Part shown: positions 35,701-45,299 of the stretch, in pieces
Numbering within the stretch: position 1 is the first letter of the stretch
How the letters are laid out: each line of letters opens with the position of its first letter
NCBI RefSeq assembly: GCF_040712315.1
Contig: NC_134015.1
Location: forward strand, 20,399,614 to 20,463,613
DNA from: Castanea sativa
Taxonomy: Eukaryota > Streptophyta > Magnoliopsida > Fagales > Fagaceae
Reading direction: 5' to 3'
Length of the DNA stretch: 64,000 bases
Position numbers and translations under genes: made by a program
The notes under the pieces: generated by a model
Seen by the model: the letters and a program-made list of their open reading frames with translations, nothing else
What the model was told of the DNA's origin: nothing
The model's database searches: none

Positions 35701-37058
35701 AATAAAGATAAATACTTTATTCTTTTCAATGTGGGACTTAACAAAAATGCACTTCTCAAGTTTTCTTTCTTCCATCTTTAAGTTGAAAAACCAAACCAAC
35801 CCAAAATTATTTTGACTCATTTTGTAAATCACCAACATAACTGAGATGATGGGTGTGTATTGTAGTGGGAGGTGGTTTGCTACGATGATGTGATGTTGAT
35901 AATGGAAGTGGAGGTGATTGTGATGGATGCACTATTCAAATCTGCTTACAACAAACTAAATGGCCTCTCAATTGCAGAAGTCCTCTAGAGGTAGATCTGA
36001 TTTCTTTGGCTGTAGCATGAGGTTGCTCAAGGTGGTGATGTTTGGCCTGGTGGCAGTGGAATGGCATGAAAGATGATGATAGAGGTGGCTCCCCCTATCT
36101 GAGGTCTCTCTCTCAAAGTATTATACTATTTTTCAAATAATGAGAGGGGAAGATGATGGTACAACTGAATGTATAAAGATAAACTTGGTAAGACTTAATT
36201 TAGATGGTTAGTTATGTTGTGCTTGTCACATGCATTTTCCACTGGTAACAGAATCTCTAAAGTATCACTTTAGTCCAGGACCCCCAGGGAGTTCAAGTGA
36301 TACAGACCAAGTTTGATGGTGGTAATTTATTAGTAGGCCTGACTATAGGATGGCATCGTATGGTTTGCCTTGCTGTTATTGTTATTGTTATTTTAATTTT
36401 TGGTGACTGGGGATGAGCTTGCTTGAGTCCAAGGCTTTATTTTCCATATGAGGGTCAAGTTTAGTCTTGATATCTGATATCTGATATCAGTTATATGTGA
36501 GATCTAAGTTATATGTGAGAACTACTATGCCAAGAGATGCAAGACCTCACAGGATAAAGCTTAGAAATATATGTTGCTAATATATTGATGTCATCCTGTA
36601 TTGATTCCATTAAGTATGAGAGCATTATTTAATGTACAATCGTGGACATCTTTGGCAGTCAGAGCATCTCTTTTTTAATAGTTGATTCTGTGTAGCAGTC
36701 ATGGTAAATTTAGATTCAGATTAGTTAGCCTTTCTCAAATTTTCATTGTTACAGAACACAATACAAATCTGTGAGACTAATTGCTATACATTGATGTATT
36801 AGGTTTGGTCTGCTTCCTTGCTATATATAATTAAGACTCTTGAAGCTGTGGAAAGGCCAAAGATTTATAGTTAATTATACTGTCTCAAAAGAGACTTGTT
36901 CAGGTTCTTGCTATTAAAAGTTCATATTATGCTTGTCTTTTTCTTATTGTTATCTTAATAGTGTTGAAGAAAGCACTGTACAGCTATTTGCCTATGCACA
37001 GAGTTTGGACTTTGATGTGCGCGTATGTATTTTAAATTCTTCAGCTTGTAAGAAGTAA
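29750..37058 (+). CDS. ten-exon gene, chloroplast membrane protein, function unknown
   Basis: Exons read: 29750-29989, 30144-30203, 30329-30376, 31255-31387, 31465-31550, 31990-32088, 32179-32249, 32357-32447, 32538-32644, 36962-37058. All keep phase and give about 343 residues. The start MASSLHLLIQV is followed by a Ser/Pro-rich, acid-poor stretch typical of a plastid transit peptide. The mature part has NSFDLPQDYFSQLPSDLRID, a helical part (GLALGKRLVSAGRRFQSMG), and two likely membrane segments (AYIGAAIGFAFGILSW; LRGALLAICYSSAVLSAFSTVGLVLLG). It ends YVEESTVQLFAYAQSLDFDV. All introns are GT-AG except intron 4 (31388-31464), which starts GC. A stop (tag) overlaps the exon 9 donor, so a shorter form ending DSKE is possible if intron 9 is retained. 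I recognise it as a conserved plant-type plastid protein but know no function. Confidence 0.8.
30671..30963. repeat. three-copy tandem repeat in intron 3
   Basis: The phrase ggagtcatattgaacacatg starts at 30671, 30759 and 30862 (periods 88 and 103). Each copy runs through cattgaacttcaac to ggattttccatttctgtag. The copies are close to identical apart from a length change in the first. Confidence 0.85.
33394..33503 (+). mobile_element. Au-like SINE, 3' fragment, in intron 9
   Basis: The stretch cagcctctccaataaattgg...gtaaggctgcctgcc...ctagaccccgcaaaagtggg...gagctttgtgcaatgggtac matches the conserved 3' half of the plant Au SINE and ends in a T-rich tail. The tRNA-like 5' half is missing. It lies in the same direction as the host gene. 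Confidence 0.7.
35107..35200. repeat. (AAT)n/(AAC)n microsatellite in intron 9
   Basis: Mixed aat and aac triplets for about 94 bp. The leucine-rich minus-strand frame here is its translation, not a gene. Confidence 0.9.
35203..35743 (+). mobile_element. TRIM-like element in intron 9
   Basis: Two short LTR-like blocks flank a small non-coding body. The left one (35203-35302) starts tgagtaatataattgggcca and ends atctccctaaca. The right one starts tgagtagttaatataacata at 35554 and ends at ccaaca (35677) or, less likely, acttaaca (35743). Both share cataagYttaagcttttggg and ttaactactcaattg. Directly after the left block is tggtacaagagccc (35305-35318), close to the tRNA-Met primer site tggtatcagagccc. 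No coding and no clear TSD were found. A related single block is at 55034-55176. Confidence 0.5.
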
Positions 37059-38343
37059 TGCTCCACGACAACCTGATGAGGCAGCAATCTTGGTTTTTGT
37101 GAGGACTTGTTTAATCATTCAGGTTCTAAGTTGCCATTTTTTATTGCTACGATTATTTTTTAATTTATAAAAAAAATGCATATTTTTTAGTCTGAGTGAC
37201 TGCAGCTGCATTGAGAGGCCAAATTCTCAACTTGTTATGACCCTTGAGCTAATTTGACCACCATAAGTTAAACTTTCCTGGTCAGCAAGGTTAAATCTCT
37301 CATTTTCAGGATAAGTTGTATGCACTTGTCATCGCTATTATTTGTGACTCTGAATAATACTTTCCATTCACAAATTCATTCCCTTAGATGAGCATTTCAA
37401 TGACGCAGTTTAGACGATCCTTCGGAATGGAAGACACAAAAATAGAACAACTCCCGCTTGTGTCACAATAATTAGTATGAGACTACCTCCATCTATTTGG
37501 AATTAACATTGGTATATTGAGGACCATATTCATGATTTTTTACAATGATATTGTTTCATACTTGTCCTCGTACGTATCTATAATTTACCTTCTTCAATTG
37601 GATCTTTATAATTGTAACTGGGTGATTTGAAACTCGTCCCACTAGTGCCACAACTTTGATGTGGTAGGTTGAGTGGTTGTTTATCCTTTTTTTTTTTTTG
37701 GGTAAAAAAAAGTGGTTAGAGGGGTGACGAGCGTAGCTTTCCTATCTAGGCATGCAAGATCGTAGCAGTACTCTAGTCACTCCCAGGCTACAATCTCACA
37801 CAACAGCCGTTGATGAGCTAAGTGATTGTTTATAATTTTCACATGAACATACAACTTTTGCTCAACTATTTACAATTTGTTACATCAAAATTGTGATAAA
37901 AATTGTGGCCACAAAATTCCTCTCTAAGGAAAGGCTAAGGCTATTGTAATAAGTAATCATATAGTTAAGAAAGATACATATTTTTTTCTTTTATCAAATA
38001 ACATTGAGTGGATGCATTTTGCTGATTATATATTTTTTTGTTGAAACTTGAAAGTATTGTAGAAAAGAAGGCTACGTATTTTGTGTGGGGTAAGAGTGTA
38101 AGACACATCAACATAATCTCGAAATATTTTGTGGTCTACACTTGGCAGACTAATTTTTAAGTCAAGAGGCTACATATTTATTTTTATTTTTACTTTTACT
38201 TTTTTTTTTCCTTGCTGATTTTAAGTTTAAAAAAATAGATTTTTTTGGGGTTGTTTTAGAAAACAATATTTAGAAAAGGCAAACTAAAAAGGTCAAGATC
38301 AAGTGTGCGCGGTGTCACGTGTATAGTGTAAATGAAGACCATG
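37059..38343. other. 3' flank of the plastid-protein gene, no gene seen
   Basis: Presumed 3' UTR then AT-rich DNA. I could not place a polyadenylation site with confidence. Poly-T runs occur at 37689-37700 and 38196-38209. No open frame of note. Confidence 0.5.
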
Positions 38344-38351
38344 GTGCCCTT

Positions 38352-38725
38352 GGCCAAAATGGGGATCTGGCCCTTTCGCCTAAAAGATGTAGTAAAATGC
38401 TCATGTTTTGAAACTATCTAGTAAAATGCTCTTGTTTTCAAATTCGATTTTTAGAAAATCAAGTTTCAATATAAAACTCGATTTGATGAAAATCGAATTA
38501 TTTGAAAAAATTCACATGGAACTCGAGTTCCATAATAATTTTTATTATTATTTTTTTAAAGTTTGATTGCCTATAACTTGATTTAAAAAAAAAATCGAGT
38601 TTCAATGTAAAACTCGACTTTTAGAAAATCAAGTTTCAAAACAGGGATATTTTGCTAGATAGTTTCAGATTATGAGCATTTTACTACATCTTTTAGGCGA
38701 AAGGAGCAAAAGTTCATTTTTGCCT
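38352..38725. mobile_element. 374-bp fold-back MITE
   Basis: Long terminal inverted repeats: ccctttcgcctaaaagatgt with agtaaaatgctcat on the left pairs with atgagcattttactacatct with tttaggcgaaagg on the right. The flanks carry the 8-bp direct repeat gtgccctt (38344-38351 and 38726-38733), extendable to 9 with one mismatch, which fits MULE or hAT. The arms hold several aaatcgagtttYaat-like short palindromes similar to those at 55349-55697. Confidence 0.75.
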
Positions 38726-38760
38726 GTGCCCTTTTGTTGGACCATTTCCATTGTCGACAA

Positions 38761-39640
38761 TAAGAGCATTCACATCAGTTGGTGGATAGTTATGTATAAT
38801 ACAAAAATTCCTCAATTTTACACATTTTGAGCAAAAAATCTCCTATATCTGTAAGTGCAAAGCTGTGCAAAATTATGAAAATTCATCCATGAGCTACAGT
38901 AACCGTGTAAATATACACGGCTACTGTAGCTCCTTCATTTATTTTTTTTATCAATTTCCGGTTCGCTCGTTTTTTTTTTCTCTTTTCCGAGCTCAACAAA
39001 CTCAGCAACGTCTCTCTTCATCTTCTTCTTTTTCCTCAGATGCACACAAACACATCCACACAGACAAATCAGAGAATCAACGCAGAGCTACACATTTGCT
39101 TAGGGGAAAAAAAAAAAAACAGAGATACACACACAGATCGGAGCTTGATCGGAACGATCGGTGCTTGTGGAACGATTGTGGGTCTTGCCTGATCGGAGCT
39201 AGGGAGATCTTGGATCTGATCGGCGCTTGTAGATCGGAGCTAGGGAGATCGGTGCTCGTCGGTTGGGGGTGGGAGGCAAATTGGCGCTTATGGATCGGAG
39301 CTAGGGAGGGGCGAAGGAAAGAGAGGGCTGAGGTGGCGAGCTGGATCGACGGCGAGGCGGGCTGGGTGAGGCGGCTGTGATGGAGAGAGTGAGTGAAGGA
39401 GAGAGAGCTGAGTGAGTGAAGGAGAGAGCTGAAAATGTAAATGGTGTATCGGTGAGAGAGAGTAGGAGTATTAATAAATAATAATAATAAAATAATAAAA
39501 AATATTATTTAATTAGAATGGATGTGTAAAATAGATAAACTGATGTGAGTATTTTAGAAATGTGATAGTGTAAAATAAAAAAAGTAAGTTTTTAGTGTAA
39601 AATAGACGAAATTTTTAAACGGACTGATGTGGTTGCTCTA
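38761..39640. mobile_element. non-autonomous TIR element, likely hAT
   Basis: The left end taagagcattcacatcagtt and the reverse complement of the right end tagagcaaccacatcagtcc match, a common plant hAT-type terminus. The element is 880 bp. Inside are a strong hairpin (38891-38932) and a GA/CT-rich centre where the phrase gatcggagctagggag recurs about three times (39197-39312). A 171-codon open frame (38865-39380) crosses it but has the low-complexity look of this repeat and no recognisable domain. No clear 8-bp duplication was found. Confidence 0.5.
38891..38932. repeat. 42-bp near-perfect palindrome
   Basis: gagctacagtaaccgtgtaa followed by its near reverse complement, with a mismatched pair in each arm half. 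It would form a stable hairpin. It lies near the left end of the TIR element at 38761. Confidence 0.85.
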
Positions 39641-40852
39641 ATAATTGCTTCTTGTTGAGGTACAATCATCAAGTTTGTAAACTTTTAAGGGAACAACAAT
39701 TGTTGCAATTGGCTATTATTTTTTTTTAATTCCATGTGAATCATGGAGCTGATTATGTTGATATAAATAATTTATTAATTATTAACCAAAAAAGAGTGTT
39801 ATGTGAGGTAAGTGTTTTATGATTATATGAAAATAGATCATCAGTCTTTGGACAAAATTGTGATATCCTGTAACGTAATAAGTACTTAAGTTGATGTAAC
39901 TGGTGTTGTCATGTGGCAGCCTCTTCACATTTTCAACCTAGTTAAGGTGTTCACATCCTATTTCATCATGTATAGCCAAGTTTTGAGAAACGTTTTTTTT
40001 TTTTCTTAATGAATAAAGCTGTTCATAAACAACATGAGCTTGATTCGATAAAAAGTTTGTTCATGTTTGTTTGTTTGTTTATAAGCAAGCCATACTTGAG
40101 CTTTAGCTTTAAGCTTGTTTAATAAATGAGTCAAGCTTAAGCAAAAAGAAAAATTGTTTATGAATATGCTCGTGAAAATTAGGACTAGATACAAAACAAG
40201 TTGAGCCTAAAGTTGTTTATGGACTTGATATGAGCTTGACAATCAAACACTTATCTTATTTGTTCAAATTAGATAGGTTTGATAATAAGTTTGATGCAGG
40301 CTTGATAACGTACTTCTGCTAGAACATCATTGACGAGCCTGATAATGTACTTTTGATAGAATATTATTGACAAGTCACAGTATCAAAAGCTTGATACTGA
40401 GCTCAAATTTTAGACTTATTGACGCGCTCAAGCTTGAACATCATTTATAGACTTCATTTGAGCTCGAGCCAAGTTTAAATATTTGAGATTCATTGTTGAG
40501 CCAAGCTTGAACACTCATTATTCAACAAATCTCGACTCTTTTGCTGTCCTACTTTTGAAATACATCTCACATCCTGGCTTTACATGCTTAATCTTTTGAG
40601 ACCACGGTAGAGGAGAAGGCGGTGTGGGAGGACAAAGAGGACAAGAGAGACGACTTTCTGTGGTGACTTGTGCCTTGTGGACCGTTTGGGCTAGGAGAAT
40701 AAAATACAATAAAGTGTTATAGTGGCTCATTTGTTTACTTCTTTGTTTTGTTCACGATTGATCATAATTTGACAAAAAATATTATATAACATACTAAATG
40801 CTCTTATACAACTTGCATTACTATTAAAAAGGAAAAATAAAAAGGAAATTGG
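39641..40852. other. intergenic DNA with a decayed repeat
   Basis: Between about 40017 and 40508 there are many aagctt, gagctt and tcaagctt words with degenerate inverted ends (ctgttcataaacaacatgag against gtgttcaagcttggctcaac). This pattern resembles a plant hAT family, but I cannot fix its ends. The rest is AT-rich without genes. Confidence 0.4.
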
Positions 40853-40967
40853 GTATGGAAGTCAAGGAAGTCAATACCGTACCGGAGGCTGTACTGGTTT
40901 GGCCACCGGTACGATATATTTCGGATACCGGTCAATACCGGTGTACCGTTTCGAGTTTATCGCTATT

Positions 40968-41003
<36 letters not shown>

Positions 41004-41469
41004 CAAAATCTCTAGAACTATGTTTATAAACATATAATATTTCACTTATATTATAGTAAATATAAAAGTTTATCATAAAACATTACCTCAATTCAAAACA
41101 AATTATTCATAGTTTTAGACTTTAGTATCAATTAAAAGAAAAAGAAAAATACAATATAAAAAATAGAAAGCTTAGTTGTTCATTGCATACTAAGAAAACA
41201 AATAATACTAATAAAACAAATAATACTAATAAGTTAATGTAAATAAGTTACCATTATACACTTACAAAAATTCAAAAATTACAAAACTAAAAAAAGAAAA
41301 AAAGCTTTTTTTTGTACCGGCTGGTACGCTCGGTACCGGCCGGTATTATCCGAAGTTGGCCGGTATGGCCGGTATTTTTTCCGGTACAATATAGAAGTAT
41401 ACCGGTACCAGTGCACTGGCCGGTACGATATGTACCGGCCGGTACCGGTACGGTATCGACCACCCTGAT
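40853..41469. repeat. CCGGTA-rich inverted element
   Basis: Two islands dense in ccggtac/gtaccgg words (40868-40960 and 41316-41462) face each other across an AT-rich centre with a CA microsatellite (40980-41001). The right end ggtatcgaccaccctgat and the left gggtatggaagtcaa...ataccgtacc are degenerate inverted repeats. Probably a non-autonomous DNA transposon. No TSD found. Confidence 0.5.
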
Positions 41470-41603
41470 AGAAGTATTAATTAATTGGATAACTAGCGAA
41501 ATAAAATACCATTCTTAGAGACATGAGTAATTCACAAACATTTCAACATGCTTGTGCACGTTGTTATAATTTTTTTCTATGTGAAAATTTTTATAAATCT
41601 TAA

Positions 41604-41845
41604 GTATCTGTTTGGTTTTGGCGTCTATGTCTACGCATTTCACGTTTGTGCATTTTCTCCTTTTTCTTTTTTTTTGCACGTGAACAGTGTACCCAGGTAT
41701 TGTTCACAGGTCCCACAAACTTAATTTTTTAGCAACTTTTTCATTAAAAATAGGTCTCACAACACTATTCACACATTTAAAAATTATTTTGCTACAGTGT
41801 TTTCAGTTTTCAGTTTTTAGTAATAAGTTCTATCCAAATGGACCC
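41604..41845. mobile_element. 242-bp MITE, TAA duplication
   Basis: The ends gtatctgtttggttttggcg and (reverse complement) gggtccatttggatagaact are imperfect inverted repeats, flanked by taa at 41601-41603 and 41846-41848. A 3-bp TAA/TTA duplication points to PIF/Harbinger. The body has the ctacagtg and cacgtgaacagtg words seen in widespread plant MITEs. Confidence 0.6.
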
Positions 41846-41848
41846 TAA

Positions 41849-42380
41849 ATGTACTTGAACAAGGTAAAATGATGGAAACTAACATTTTTTGAGAAATGAC
41901 ATTATTTCTCTAGATTATTAGATATCGTTAATAACCATTAGAGGAAATTTTCATGCACACGTTTCTCTCCCTTTCTCACTCTTTTCAACACTATCGCTTT
42001 CTTCTATTTTGTTCTTCATATCCATTAGTTCATATATATGTACCATTACACGTATTGCAAATCTGCAATAGCCTTGTGGTACTATTACTTGCCCAAAAAA
42101 ACTGCAAGAACTTTGATCATCGAAACCTCCCACATCCTTGGTTAATACTTTCCTATTGTGCATGTTAACACTCTTTATTTCTTATGTGCTAGTATTATTG
42201 TTTTTAATATATATATATATATTTTATATTAATGTTCCATCTTCTTGATTGGAATATTCTCACATCTCCGTAATGATTTCGTACACTTTACTGCCTTCTA
42301 TCAATATTCCTCGACAAGTCAGATTTGTTGTACTTGAGAGTTGGATTTCTAAACCTACCATGAATAGTTTCAATTCTATA
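41849..42380. other. spacer, no gene seen
   Basis: AT-rich. Two overlapping small frames on opposite strands (41951-42168) show no recognisable domain and lack gene context. Confidence 0.5.
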
Positions 42381-42887
42381 TCTATATATATCTAAAAATT
42401 AAAATACAACATTTATCATTCCTACACCTCGGTTAAGCCATCTCATCGCAACGTCACTAGCCACATAATTAGTTTTTTTCGTATTTATTTTTTACCTTTA
42501 ACTATATATATCTAAAAGCTGAAACGTAGCATTTATTGTTACTACACTTCTATTGAGTCATCTCATCGCAACGTCACTAGTCACATAATTAGTCTTTTTC
42601 ATATTTAGTTTTTACCTTTAATTTTTTTACAATATTAAATATACTGGCTTTACAAATTCATCTTAGGTATTTTAACTTTACATATTCATCTACTTTAATT
42701 TTTATATTATAATCTATATAATAAATCAATGGAAAATCAAACAAAAGTATTATTTATATATATTCATCTGGGGCGGTTTTAACTTTACATATTATTTTGC
42801 CCCTTCATCTTCCTTTTCTTTTGGTTCTTCTTATTCCCATCATCCTACTATAAATTTGCCACTCACTCACATTCTATGCATATATTT

Positions 42888-43880
42888 TGATGGGCCAAGA
42901 ATGTATTGACCCATTTGGTAACTTAATCAATTAATTTAGCCAAGTGAAATTAATTAGATTCAACTACATGCAATGATTATGGTAGCACAAACAAATCACC
43001 AAATAACTAAATGCAGCAGAAATTAAATTCAACATGGGTGATTTATTTACGAATGGGGAAAACCACCGAGGCAAAACCCCACCAGGTGAATTTAAGGTTA
43101 CCACTCTTGAGAATCCATTATTATCAAAACAAGTGGTTACAAATAAAAGGAATCTCAGTATTTAATACCAACCTACAGTTGAACCCTTACCCCAATATCC
43201 AATTGGACTTGCAATGTAGTGACAATCTCTCCTTTCAATGCAAGGCTCCAAGTACGTGACTAACCAATCGATGCACGGATCTAAGTACGTGACTAATACA
43301 CCAACTTGAGAAAGATGTTGGCTGCAAAGTTCTTCAGTTCATCCAAGCGATGAAGATAAAAAAGCTCATTGGTTACAAAACCCTTGGCGCAAAGACGCAA
43401 CAGCTTCTACAAAGAATATGATGAACTAGGGTAATTTTGTCTTCGGTCACAATATGCGTGCAACAACAATTTCAACAATCTTTGCATCACCTTTTACGGC
43501 CCTTAAAAAAATCCTTATATATGTCTAGGGTTGTGAAGAAACCCTATATAAATACACTTGGATATGCATGAAAATAGATTTGGAAATCTGAATTTCGTAA
43601 TTCTCGATAGATACTGTTTTTGTTAAGCAGCTGTTGAGCATCAACATTAAATCTCGATAGATAATATCTGTCGAGCTATCTGTTGAGCTTTAATAAACAT
43701 CACTTCTTCACTTGTTTCTTGGAGGAACTTGCATGACTTCAATACTAGACTTGAACTTTTGTTCCTTGAAGTACTAAACCCATCCTAAATCTACCTAATT
43801 ATAAGTAAAGTGTGTTTTGTCAAAGGATTAACCAATTTACAATAACATATGTTCTAACAAGCTTCACATATGTCCTAACA
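42888..43880 (-). mobile_element. solo LTR, 993 bp
   Basis: On the plus strand it begins TGATGGGCCAAG and ends ATATGTCCTAACA, with the exact 5-bp duplication tattt at 42883-42887 and 43881-43885. On the minus strand it starts TGTTAGGACATATG, a typical plant LTR start, and that is the strand I assign. A single 82-codon frame inside is not a known protein. Confidence 0.8.
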
Positions 43881-43901
43881 TATTTCCCATACAAAAAAAG
43901 T

Positions 43902-43906
<5 letters not shown>

Positions 43907-43932
<26 letters not shown>

Positions 43933-43933
43933 A
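43907..43933. repeat. (CT)n microsatellite
   Basis: About 13 CT units directly after the solo LTR. Confidence 0.9.
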
Positions 43934-44975
43934 ATTTTTTTTTTCATTTTTTGTTCAATTATTTTATTTTATTTTTTATTTTCCTTGTATCTCTACCTTA
44001 GATTGATGAATATTTGTTTTTTAGAATTGTACTTTTTAAAATTTTTCTATAAAAAAAAATATTCACTACCCATAGGAAGATCTCCCACTAGAGATTTGTT
44101 CTCTTATTGTCCTGTTATTAACTAATTCATATGTGTTCCTTGATGCAAGTATTTTTTTTATATCATTTTATTTACAACACTAAATACTTTTAATGAATAG
44201 TGTTTGATGTTGATTTGAATTGGGAAAAAATTATATTATAATATGTCATATTGTGTGTTTTTGTTAGATTTTAGTTTATTTGGAAAAAAAAATAGGATAA
44301 GTTAGATAAGCTGATGAAGAATAGTTAGTATAGTTGAAGATAATAGTCTTTGTGTAGTTTCTTTTCACTGTTTGTAAATATTAAGTTTAATATATTAGCG
44401 GCAAATTGTTATGTCTTTATTATATGATGTTCTTAGATGCATACGTAATTGTTTTAAGTGTTTACGAATATTTTATATTCTTTTTCATCTTCTTTATTTC
44501 ATTAGTGTGTTCTTTGAGATTTTTAAGAAAACAAACTCTATTTTGTGTTTAAAATTATTTATTCATCTATTCATTTTTCATATGTTGGATTAGATGTTAG
44601 ATTAGATTATGACAATATTAACACAAAACTTCTTATTTCAAAAAAAACTTCTCTACCTTTTCGCCTATGGAATTGTACTCTTGGTTTTTTTTAAGGAAAA
44701 ATAGTTGCAATCTTTCATTTTTATTTTTTTTGAATTGTTGTTTTGTTGAGTTTTATTAATTTTTTAGATAAGTTTCTCGGTGTTTTTAATTGTATGGTAG
44801 AAAGTTTCTGGTTTGAGAAAGTTTGTTTGAAACTAAAAGAAAATTTTCAGATTTTATATAATTTTTAATGATACACAAAATATTATAAATAAATTTTATT
44901 AAAAAATTAATATTTTTGCTAACTTACCTTTTGAATTCTTGAAAAAATTATATTGGTTTGATTTGGTACGACAAA

Positions 44976-44978
<3 letters not shown>

Positions 44979-45028
<50 letters not shown>
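44979..45028. repeat. (TA)n microsatellite
   Basis: About 24 TA units near the right end of the Helitron-like segment. Confidence 0.95.
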
Positions 45029-45029
<1 letters not shown>

Positions 45030-45299
45030 CATTTGTGATTGCCCCTATATTAAATTAAAACATGATTATAAATTACATTACTTTTTATTAAATTAGTCCA
45101 AAATGAAATAATAAATAAATTTAATGAGATCATGCGCAACGTGCGGGGTCTGTGACTAGTTATGGTTAATTATGAGTGACTTTAAAAATTTAAATTATGG
45201 TTCGTTTTGATTAAGAAGGAGGGGGAGTAGAGTAGATTTAGTACAAAATTAAATTAGCTTTTTTTTAGTAAACTCTACTTTACTCCCATCTACTCCCCC

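Larger units (their letters stand above)
42381..45159 (+). mobile_element. Helitron-like segment with nested LTR
   Basis: The left end tctatatatatctaaaaatt begins with TC. The right end catgcgcaacgtgcggggtctgtgaCTAG|T has a small cgca/tgcg hairpin followed by CTAG and T, the Helitron 3' pattern. The 5' 120 bp are duplicated (42381-42502 and 42503-42621, sharing catctcatcgcaacgtcact). There is no Rep/helicase, so it would be non-autonomous. The LTR at 42888-43880 lies inside. The ends could also belong to two separate copies. Confidence 0.4.

Noticed and set aside
38865..39380. A 171-codon plus-strand frame as a small host gene.
   Set aside because: It spans a TIR element, begins in its hairpin region, and its C-terminal half translates a tgatcggagctaggg repeat. 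No domain, no promoter and no splice context.
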